Positions 1 through 5,142 of a DNA stretch of 17,303 bases are shown here, piece after piece. The DNA comes from Gammaproteobacteria bacterium (GTDB taxonomy: Bacteria > Pseudomonadota > Gammaproteobacteria > PS1 > Pseudothioglobaceae), in NCBI GenBank assembly GCA_028599035.1, contig JAQRMT010000018.1, forward strand, positions 1 through 17,303. The letters run 5' to 3'. How positions within the stretch are numbered: the first letter of the stretch is position 1; each line of letters opens with the position of its first letter. The position numbers and the translations under genes were made by a program. The notes under the pieces are model-generated. The model saw only the letters and a program-made list of their open reading frames with translations, searched no databases and had not been told where the DNA came from.

Positions 1-819
1 CAGTGGATGGATAAATTAACTGCAATGGAATTTATTCAACTGGCAAGCAAGCAAACAGTTGCCAGAATGTTAGAGCGCGATGATTTCTCTAAACGCTACA
101 AATCAGGGCAAGCTATTTCCACCCACGAATTTCTATATCCTTTGGTTCAGGGCAATGATTCTGTCGAATTACAAAGTGATGTAGAAATCGGCGGCACCGA
201 CCAAAAATTTAACTTATTAGTCGGTAGAGAGCTACAAAAACAAGCAGGACAAGAGCAACAAGTCATCCTCACCGTGCCGATTTTAGAAGGCTTAGACGGC
301 GTACAAAAAATGTCCAAATCCTTAGGTAATTATATTGGTATTGACGACACAGCTGATGATATGTTTGGCAAAATTATGTCAATCTCAGATGATTTAATGT
401 GGCGTTATTTTGAGCTATTAAGCTTTCAAAGTCTGGCAGCGATTGCCGACTTAAAACAAGCAATGGCAGACGGTGAAAACCCAAGAGATATTAAATTTAT
501 CCTCGCTGAGGAAATCATCACCCGTTTCCATAACGCTGATGCCGCCAAACAAGCGCAACAAAACTTTATTGACCGTTTTAGTAAAAATAAAATCCCCGAT
601 GAAATGGAAGAATTCACCTTCGATGTAGGCATCAAAATTGCCAACTTGCTCAAAGATGCCGGACTTTGCCCCAGCACTTCAAATGCCTATCAAATGATTA
701 AGGCGGGTGCTGCTAAAATCAATGGTGAAAAAATCACCGACAGAAATCTTGAACTTGAAACAGGCACAGAAGTCTATCAAGTCGGCAAACGCAAATTCGC
801 AAGAGTGACAATCAAATAA
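1..819 (+). CDS. tyrS: Tyrosyl-tRNA synthetase, 5'-truncated by window edge
   Basis: Class I aminoacyl-tRNA synthetase that activates tyrosine with ATP and charges tRNA-Tyr in the cytosol. The frame is open from base 1, and the ATG at 7 is internal (the preceding codons read Q-W), so the N-terminal part with the HIGH motif lies outside the window. What remains is the end of the Rossmann catalytic domain with the tyrosine/tRNA-binding stretch DVEIGGTDQKFN (about 178-213). The KMSKS loop (307-321) follows, then an alpha-helical anticodon domain and a C-terminal S4-type RNA-binding domain (about 650-816). The literal KMSKS marks the TyrRS branch that differs from E. coli TyrS (KFGKT). About 272 of an expected 400 residues are present. 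The last codons overlap the ssrA promoter. Confidence 0.96.
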   Translation, partial: QWMDKLTAMEFIQLASKQTVARMLERDDFSKRYKSGQAISTHEFLYPLVQGNDSVELQSDVEIGGTDQKFNLLVGRELQKQAGQEQQVILTVPILEGLDGVQKMSKSLGNYIGIDDTADDMFGKIMSISDDLMWRYFELLSFQSLAAIADLKQAMADGENPRDIKFILAEEIITRFHNADAAKQAQQNFIDRFSKNKIPDEMEEFTFDVGIKIANLLKDAGLCPSTSNAYQMIKAGAAKINGEKITDRNLELETGTEVYQVGKRKFARVTIK

Positions 820-833
820 AGAAGTGTTATAAT
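805..833 (+). promoter_or_regulatory. ssrA promoter (sigma70-like)
   Basis: A GTGACA -35 box (805-810) and a perfect TATAAT -10 box (828-833) are separated by 17 bp. The predicted start falls around 840, a few bases before the mature tmRNA 5' end at 845. The bases after the -10 (TGCTCGC) are GC-rich, like the discriminators of stable-RNA promoters. The -35 box lies inside the last codons of tyrS, so tmRNA can be expressed independently of it. Confidence 0.75.
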
Positions 834-844
834 GCTCGCTTCCA

Positions 845-1189
845 GGGGATGACATGGCTTCGACGAGGAGTTGGATTTCAAGGATGCATGCCGAGGATGA
901 GAATAACTCGTAACCGTTTCTCAAAAAAGATAGTTGCAAACGAAGACAACTACGCTCTAGCTGCATAGCTAGCCGCTCCCTTGAAATTGTCTGTGTTTCT
1001 TGGACAGCGGTCGCTTACAGACTCGCTAGGATTATTTTTTCAGGATAATTCAGTTAAAACGCACTGAAATCGCGCTTACATCCCTGATGGTCGGGTGGTA
1101 AGTTGCTAACTTTAATAGACTAAACTAAGCATGTAGACTCTTTGTTTGAAAGTTTTCGGACGCGGGTTCAATTCCCGCCATCTCCACCA
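845..1189 (+). ncRNA. ssrA: tmRNA (one-piece), trans-translation RNA
   Basis: tmRNA with SmpB rescues stalled ribosomes and adds a degradation tag. The 5' end GGGGATG pairs with CATCTCC near the 3' end (seven pairs, one G-U) to form the tRNA-like acceptor stem, and CCA is encoded. The T-arm GGACGCGGGTTCAATTCCCG (about 1158-1177) is canonical. The tag frame starts with GCA at 936 and encodes ANEDNYALAA followed by TAG. The conserved element GCATGCCGAGGATGAG lies near 885-900, and TAAGCATGTAGA (about 1126-1137) precedes the 3' domain. Length 345 nt, continuous and not the two-piece permuted form. An own promoter and a terminator flank it. Confidence 0.97.
936..968 (+). other. tmRNA tag reading frame, ANEDNYALAA
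   Basis: Resume codon GCA at 936-938, then AAC GAA GAC AAC TAC GCT CTA GCT GCA and stop TAG (966-968). The tag ends in ALAA, the C-terminus recognised by ClpXP/ClpAP in enterobacteria. Compared with the E. coli tag ANDENYALAA, residues 3 and 4 are swapped (ED instead of DE). Confidence 0.93.
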
Positions 1190-1201
1190 ACTAATCATAT
1201 T

Positions 1202-1225
1202 AGCCCGTTTTATACGGGCTTTTTT
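1202..1225 (+). terminator. Intrinsic terminator of ssrA
   Basis: Perfect 7-bp stem AGCCCGT (1202-1208) / ACGGGCT (1214-1220) with a 5-nt TTTAT loop, running into a T tract (1220-1225). It begins 12 nt after the encoded CCA, as expected for the tmRNA transcript. Confidence 0.92.
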
Positions 1226-1264
1226 ATTGCCTAAAATACCGCTATATAAACAATAATTGAATGA

Positions 1265-1402
1265 TGCAGACAAGTCTGCCAGATCGTCTTGGGTATGAAT
1301 ATCTTTAGCAAGCTCACTGGCAAAAGCACGAAGCTTTTGTTGGTCGATACCCGTGTTGTTAAATTGTTGTTTTGTTTGTTTTTTTATTATTGTGTTACTC
1401 AT
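1265..1402 (-). pseudogene. Truncated IS256-family transposase, N-terminal fragment
   Basis: ATG at 1402 has a strong AAGGAG ribosome binding site (complement of 1410-1415), so this was a true gene start. About 46 codons remain. The stretch around residues 27-46 (FASELAKDIHTQDDLADLSA) resembles the start of mutator/IS256 transposases, just before their usual catalytic-domain opening (ALNAEMDxHLGY type), which is missing. The open frame continues to 1112, but residues 47-96 are antisense of spacer, terminator and tmRNA. The motif WRWRELNPRP is a known artefact of translating a tRNA T-arm backwards. Confidence 0.6.
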
Positions 1403-1439
1403 GTTTTTTCTCCTTTTTAGGGATTATAAAATATAAGGG

Positions 1440-1464
1440 TTTACACAATCTGGTTTACAGGGTC
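1440..1464. repeat. Left IS256-like terminal repeat, inverted copy at 3194-3218
   Basis: Plus-strand TTTACA-N-AA, then GTTTAC, ending GGGTC. The reverse complement of 3194-3218 matches it at 16 of 25 positions (TTTACA, AA, GTTTAC and the terminal C shared). It lies 17 bp beyond the stop codon of the DUF4411 pseudogene. Confidence 0.5.
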
Positions 1465-1481
1465 GTTTTTTTGCTAGCCTT

Positions 1482-1952
1482 TCATTTTAATAAATTCAAG
1501 AAATTACAACAATCTACTCCGACTTCTTTTAAGTTACAAACAGCTGGAATTTTATAGTTGGACTTAAGAGATGGCAGAGTATTTTGCCTTCCTTCTTCAC
1601 TGACAAGAGTAGATCCTGTTTCTTGTGCTATGGCAATAATAAACAAATCATTTTCACCAACTCCCTTTGTATATTGTTCTTCAACAATACCAAGTGATTC
1701 TTTTATATTCTTAGCAATTAATAAACTTGTAGGAGTTAAATTGAGAATTTCAATATCATTATTTTTATTTTTAAGCCATTCTCCAAATTTTGGTATTTTA
1801 TGGTTAACCTCTTCAAACGCCTTTTTTGAGATAACAAACTCTTTGTTTTGAACATTACTAGAAAACCAACTCTAAAGAGAATCAAAATGTTTATTTTCTG
1901 GTGGATAATTATCCCAAGCGTGAATCATAGATGAGGCATCAAAACTATACAT
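1482..1952 (-). pseudogene. DUF4411 PIN-like toxin gene broken by in-frame TAG
   Basis: ATG at 1952 overlaps the last 8 bases of the ImmA gene (ATGTATAG) and has GGAG four bases upstream, so translation would be coupled. The frame spans 156 codons to TGA at 1484-1482, uninterrupted except TAG at codon 27 (1874-1872). The flanking residues HFDSL-stop-SWF suggest a former Trp codon (TGG to TAG). PIN-fold acidic positions are visible: D5 in SFDAS, E47/E48 in AFEEV, D102 in ENDLFIIAIA, E119/E120 in TLVSEEG. The C-terminal KIPAVC...GVDCCNFLNLL is typical of DUF4411 proteins, predicted PIN-like nucleases paired with XRE-ImmA proteins. No Met codon follows the TAG, so reinitiation looks unlikely. 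Calling it inactive is inference; a sequencing error or readthrough would restore it. Confidence 0.72.
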
Positions 1953-3102
1953 ATTGCTCCAATTGCCGTACATCACTAATTTTTAAATTATCCAGGTAAG
2001 TGCTTGCCTTCGCTAAAGTGATTTTTTTATTATGCAGAGAATCAAAAACTGTATAAACAAAAGGCTTACCAAAAATATTCATTGGTTCTCTATGCCTATA
2101 TATTCTCGGTATAGATCCAGAGCCAACTTGATTAGCCTCTCTCTTTAATTGCTCTTCTTGGTAGTTCACATAGTTTTGATAATGTTCCTGAGATATTTTT
2201 TCATTTATCAAAAGCCGTACCAATATTGCTGTATTGCTAACACTCCAGAGCTTTCTATATTTTTCGAAGAAAGAGTTATACTCCTGAGCTTGCAACTTTA
2301 ATACTTGTTCTATATCTATTTGAGTCAAAAAACCATCAGGAATCAATAAGTTACCAGCAAATTCATTTGCTTCTTTTTCCTTGCCTTGATAATTGCAAAA
2401 GTCCTCACCATTATCTATTGCACTTTCTCTATGCAATAACAAATGAGCCAGCTCGTGCATCAAGGTAAAAGTTTGCGCACCTAAACTTGTCTGTTTTTTG
2501 ATGACAATTATTGGTAATATTTCATAGTACAAAGAAAAACCACGAACTGGATTTTTCTTATCTATTTGCCATTTACCGTTGTATCCATTGGATACAATAA
2601 CCATGATACCTTTTTGTTCAACAGCATCACGTATAGCGCTAAAATCATCAGATACTGCCAACTCTAACCACCGTCTGATATTTGCACTTATATCTTTTAT
2701 ATCTTCATTGAGATTTAAATCATCAGGATACCAATCATTATTTATAGTTTCATCCAGGTCTTCTAGTAGCCCTAAATAAACTTGTCTCTGTTTCTCAACT
2801 TGTTCAACAAAACCTCGCAACTTTGGGGAATGAATTGGTTTTTGATTGTTAATTGTACGAAATTGAGGAGAATAAATTTTATCCTCTTGAGGTTCTTCAG
2901 ACTCTAAGAAAAATAGTAAGTTACGTTTAAAATAGTTTGCTATTTTTTCTAACTGATTTACACTAAAAACCTCTTTACTTTCCATAGCTTGTTCAAGTGT
3001 TTTTTGAGCGATCTTAAGCTCTACAGATAGACATTCTATATCTATCTGTACTGCATTTAAGCACCATTCTAAACGACTCGGATTAATAGCTATTTTTTCC
3101 AT
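1945..3102 (-). CDS. XRE-family HTH and ImmA/IrrE metallopeptidase-domain protein, probable antitoxin/regulator
   Basis: 385 residues. An N-terminal helix-turn-helix region (about 8-60) is followed by a charged linker (about 95-145) and an ImmA/IrrE (COG2856-type) zinc-peptidase-like domain. That domain contains HELAH (216-220), and EKEANEFAGNLLIP (242-255) supplies the probable third zinc ligand. The C-terminal region (about 330-385) resembles that of ImmA proteins paired with DUF4411. Such proteins act as DNA-binding antitoxins or repressors; some ImmA/IrrE relatives cleave a partner repressor. It is the upstream gene of a two-gene module whose toxin-like partner overlaps by 8 bp. A TATAAT box ends only 6 bp before the start codon and no Shine-Dalgarno is visible, suggesting a leaderless message. 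Local AT-richness and flanking IS remains indicate acquired DNA. Confidence 0.83.
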   Translation of the reverse strand: MEKIAINPSRLEWCLNAVQIDIECLSVELKIAQKTLEQAMESKEVFSVNQLEKIANYFKRNLLFFLESEEPQEDKIYSPQFRTINNQKPIHSPKLRGFVEQVEKQRQVYLGLLEDLDETINNDWYPDDLNLNEDIKDISANIRRWLELAVSDDFSAIRDAVEQKGIMVIVSNGYNGKWQIDKKNPVRGFSLYYEILPIIVIKKQTSLGAQTFTLMHELAHLLLHRESAIDNGEDFCNYQGKEKEANEFAGNLLIPDGFLTQIDIEQVLKLQAQEYNSFFEKYRKLWSVSNTAILVRLLINEKISQEHYQNYVNYQEEQLKREANQVGSGSIPRIYRHREPMNIFGKPFVYTVFDSLHNKKITLAKASTYLDNLKISDVRQLEQYV

Positions 3103-3108
3103 GCCTCT

Positions 3109-3114
3109 ATTATA
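3109..3114 (-). promoter_or_regulatory. -10 box of the ImmA gene, probably leaderless
   Basis: TATAAT on the minus strand (3114 to 3109) is separated from the ATG at 3102 by AGAGGC only. A start 6-8 bases downstream would fall on or next to the A of the ATG. No good -35 box stands 16-18 bp upstream; that position is occupied by the palindrome at 3120-3135. Confidence 0.5.
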
Positions 3115-3119
3115 GCTTG

Positions 3120-3158
3120 CCTGATTTACATCAGGTGCAGTTTATTATTTACATTAGG
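3120..3158. promoter_or_regulatory. Candidate operator: palindrome and direct repeat before the HTH gene
   Basis: CCTGAT-TTAC-ATCAGG (3120-3135) is a palindrome with 6-bp arms over the -35 region. On the plus strand TTTACATCAGG (3125-3135) recurs as TTTACATTAGG (3148-3158), 23 bp apart (about two helical turns), with one mismatch in 11. This fits autoregulation by the HTH protein made just downstream. The regulatory role is inference. Confidence 0.45.
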
Positions 3159-3193
3159 TTAATGCCTGCTTCAGTTGACATAAAAAGGGGCGC

Positions 3194-3218
3194 GGTCAAG
3201 TAAACTTCTTTCTGTAAA
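3194..3218. repeat. Right IS256-like terminal repeat, inverted copy of 1440-1464
   Basis: Plus strand GGTCAAGTAAACTT, then CTTTCTGTAAA, with the inverted counterpart at 1440-1464 (16 of 25 positions identical). No transposase is attached. The outer (GGTC) end faces the toxin-antitoxin module, mirroring the left copy. Confidence 0.42.
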
Positions 3219-3341
3219 GTCCCATCTATTGTATCAAACCCACTCCTATCCATCCATTAAAAAACTACACCATCATCCAAAGCCAAATACAGTTATACCA
3301 TTTTCAAAAATAAACTAAACAGTTATCTAATAAGTAAATTA
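3219..3341. other. AT-rich spacer, no gene recognised
   Basis: About 120 bp between the right terminal-repeat-like sequence and the stop codon of the next gene. Minus-strand translation shows only short broken frames (for example L-Y-L-A-L-D-D-G-V-V-F before a stop), possibly IS debris but not assignable. No RNA gene, terminator hairpin or long repeat is seen. Confidence 0.5.
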
Positions 3342-3968
3342 TCAGTCTTTGCGTGTTGATTTGCGTTTAGAGCGGGGGATTTTTTCTTTTGTGTGTTTGA
3401 TTTGTTGTTCTTTAGAGATAATTTTATCGACTGATATTAAGTCATCAACGCTCTGGGCGATTTTTTTAAAGGCTTTTGGTGCTTGGATTTCAACCATTTG
3501 TTGCACAATCCACTTTTCATCAACATTGGTCATAGCCAGTTTGATTTTTTCTCCGAAATATCTTAAAAAGCGGTAGTCGGGCTGGTTATCGATAAAGTCG
3601 TAATCTGAATAGTCTTGTGAGCGTTGGTTGTAAGTATTGACAAACGACTTCCAATGATTGCCTTCGCCGATACGCTCGGTTTTGTTTTCCTGATAATAGA
3701 AGGCGGATTGCTTGGCTAATTTGCGAATCAGCTCTTGTCGTTGTTCGGTGTTGAGAGTTTTGAATACAAGACGATCAATGGATTGAATGAGAAAGCATAA
3801 GTATTCAGCAATTACATCAAAGACCTGCTCTTTTTCAATCACAAAGCCTTCGTTGATTAAATCTTCAAGGTGATTTTTGGTAATACGCCAGCAAATAAAT
3901 GCCATTGCGCCACCGATGTCTTCGATGGTTTTGACTTGGGTTTTGTGCCATTTGCTTTTAACTCGCAT
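3342..3968 (-). CDS. Conserved protein of unknown function
   Basis: 208 residues, predicted mostly alpha-helical and soluble, without signal peptide or membrane segment. It opens WHKTQVKTIEDIGGAMAFICWRI (about 7-29), continues with an acidic helical part containing AEYLCFLIQSIDRL (54-67) and YSDYDFIDNQPDYRFLRYFGEKI (about 120-142), and ends in a Lys/Arg-rich tail (182-208). The general pattern matches an uncharacterised gammaproteobacterial family I recognise only by appearance; no function is assigned. Start ATG 3968 has no clear Shine-Dalgarno; a TGTTAAAAT extended -10-like box (about 3975-3983) ends 6 bp before it, so the message may be leaderless. It is divergent from the GST gene. Confidence 0.8.
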   Translation of the reverse strand: MRVKSKWHKTQVKTIEDIGGAMAFICWRITKNHLEDLINEGFVIEKEQVFDVIAEYLCFLIQSIDRLVFKTLNTEQRQELIRKLAKQSAFYYQENKTERIGEGNHWKSFVNTYNQRSQDYSDYDFIDNQPDYRFLRYFGEKIKLAMTNVDEKWIVQQMVEIQAPKAFKKIAQSVDDLISVDKIISKEQQIKHTKEKIPRSKRKSTRKD

Positions 3969-4054
3969 AACGAAATTTTAACAAAAATTGAGGCTAATTA
4001 ACCTATAATTATCTTTAATTTGCAGTTGTGGTGCTAATAAAATTAAATACTTTG

Positions 4055-4063
4055 TGCTATAAC
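4055..4063 (+). promoter_or_regulatory. Extended -10 promoter of the GST gene
   Basis: TGC-TATAAC (4055-4063) is an extended -10 element with no matching -35 box 17 bp upstream. The predicted start near 4070 gives a leader of about 20 nt with AGGAAGG as ribosome binding site. Confidence 0.45.
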
Positions 4064-4091
4064 TTTGTACTTTTTTATTTTAGGAAGGATG

Positions 4092-4739
4092 ATGTCAGAT
4101 TTAACTTTGGTTATTGGTAATAAAAACTACTCGTCTTGGTCATTGCGACCTTGGATTTTTATGAAGCAATTTCAAATTGAGTTTAAAGAGAAGAAAGTAT
4201 TTTTGTTTACAGATACGACTGACGACGAGCTCGCCCAATACAATTCTAATTCTAAAGTGCCCGTGTTGTTGGATAAAGAATTGGTTATTTGGGATTCATT
4301 AGCGATTCTTGAGTATTTATCAGAGCAATATTTAGCAGGTGGTGGCTTACCTAAGTCTCCTGATGTGCGTGCGATTTCTCGTTCAATCAGCGCAGAAATG
4401 CATTCAAGTTTTTTTAATATTAGGAATGATTTGCCGATGAATTGTAGAAAGCCATTAGTCAATATCGCTTTATCCGCAGAGACCCAAACAGAAGTGCAAC
4501 GCATTGCCACTATTTGGCATCAGTGCAGGGTGCAATATGGCGATGCTGGAGAGTGGCTGTTTGGTCAGTATTCGATTGCTGATGCAATGTTTGCTCCGAT
4601 TGTTTTGCGTTTTCATACTTATGGTGTCAAACTTGATGGGCAAGCGCAGGCGTATATGCAAAGTGTGCTTCAGCAAAAACACATTATTGATTGGATTGCC
4701 GCCGGTAAAGAGGAGACAGAAGTTATAGATGGGTATTAG
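4092..4739 (+). CDS. Glutathione S-transferase family protein
   Basis: 215 residues; cytosolic GST fold, an enzyme class that conjugates or reduces substrates with glutathione. The N-terminal thioredoxin-like domain opens LVIGNKNYSSWSLRPW, whose Ser-rich loop is where the catalytic Ser of Ser-type GSTs sits. It continues with SKVPVLLD (cis-Pro, glutathione backbone contact) and WDSLAILEYL, the Glu/Asp-Ser glutathione-binding motif. The C-terminal part is all-helical, with the N-capping stretch FGQYSIADAMFAPIVLR. An upstream TTG (4065) and two tandem ATGs (4089, 4092) are in frame. AGGAAGG at 4082-4088 abuts the first ATG, so the second ATG at 4092, giving MSDLTLVIG, is preferred. The substrate cannot be told from sequence. 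Convergent with the rhodanese gene. Confidence 0.9.
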   Translation: MSDLTLVIGNKNYSSWSLRPWIFMKQFQIEFKEKKVFLFTDTTDDELAQYNSNSKVPVLLDKELVIWDSLAILEYLSEQYLAGGGLPKSPDVRAISRSISAEMHSSFFNIRNDLPMNCRKPLVNIALSAETQTEVQRIATIWHQCRVQYGDAGEWLFGQYSIADAMFAPIVLRFHTYGVKLDGQAQAYMQSVLQQKHIIDWIAAGKEETEVIDGY

Positions 4740-4774
4740 TTGCTGATTTTATTAAAAGCGAAGTAAGAGAATAG

Positions 4775-5062
4775 TTATTCGCAGTTGTAGTTTCGAAAAG
4801 AGCCTAAGTCGTTGACATTGTCAAAACCCATTTGTACTAAATAGTTTTTTGCCGTTGAAGAGCGTGCGCCTGTGACACAATATAGGACGACTGCCTTGCT
4901 TTCGTCTAATATATTTTTAGCATTCATGATAGATTGTAAAGGCAGATTGATGGCGTTTGGCAGAGAGCCTTGGGCAAATTCATTGCTTGAACGCACATCA
5001 ACCAATTGTGCACCATCGGATAGAAGTTTGCAAGCATCGTCGCCTGAAAATGAGTTGAACAT
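4775..5062 (-). CDS. Single-domain rhodanese (sulfurtransferase-like) protein
   Basis: 95 residues, one rhodanese domain and nothing else; cytosolic, no signal peptide. The CH2A-like stretch LVDVRSSNEFAQGSLPNAINLPL (about 20-42) precedes the active-site loop CVTGAR with Cys62, which would carry the persulfide, followed by a C-terminal helix and the AVVLYC strand. The loop has the six-residue size typical of sulfur-transferring rhodaneses. The sulfur donor and acceptor are unknown. Transcribed divergently from serS; start ATG 5062 has only a weak upstream GAGA. The length fits single-domain families such as GlpE/PspE, but neither name is justified. Confidence 0.9.
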   Translation of the reverse strand: MFNSFSGDDACKLLSDGAQLVDVRSSNEFAQGSLPNAINLPLQSIMNAKNILDESKAVVLYCVTGARSSTAKNYLVQMGFDNVNDLGSFRNYNCE

Positions 5063-5142
5063 AGTATAATTCTCTAAAATAAATTTTAAGTGAATAGGTT
5101 AAATATAAATTATTCACTATATAAGGGCATAATTATATACTA

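Larger units (their letters stand above)
1265..1464 (-). mobile_element. IS256-family insertion sequence relic (one end only)
   Basis: The fragment holds a terminal-inverted-repeat-like end (1440-1464) and the first ~46 codons of a transposase read leftwards. Seen from outside, the end reads GACCCTGTAAACC, then ATTGTGTAAA. The inner ATTGTGTAAA resembles the inner part of the IS256 terminal repeat as I remember it. The rest of the element is gone; after codon 46 the reading frame loses family character and runs into the tmRNA terminator. The fragment cannot move by itself. Family assignment rests on recognition and needs an ISfinder comparison. Confidence 0.6.

Noticed and set aside
679..966. 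Minus-strand frame across the tyrS 3' end and ssrA
   Set aside because: Lies opposite two well-supported genes and has no family similarity.
1112..1264. C-terminal half of the minus-strand frame from 1402 (contains WRWRELNPRP)
   Set aside because: It is antisense to spacer, terminator and tmRNA; this peptide motif is the usual artefact of reading a tRNA T-arm backwards.
1372..1851. Plus-strand frames at 1372-1557 and 1558-1851
   Set aside because: Shadow frames opposite the IS256 relic and the DUF4411 pseudogene; no ribosome binding site and no recognisable content.
3175..3200. TTGACA at 3175-3180 as a plus-strand promoter
   Set aside because: No -10 box at a suitable distance, and no plus-strand gene follows.
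1190..3341. CRISPR array or tyrosine-integrase att duplication beside ssrA
   Set aside because: No regularly spaced repeats, no integrase gene and no second copy of the ssrA 3' end were found.
4065..4091. GST start at TTG 4065 or ATG 4089
   Set aside because: The ribosome binding site AGGAAGG (4082-4088) is downstream of the TTG and touches the first ATG; ATG 4092 has the workable spacing and the family-typical N-terminus.
4740..4774. Terminator between the convergent GST and rhodanese genes
   Set aside because: The 35-bp gap shows no stem with a T-tract.
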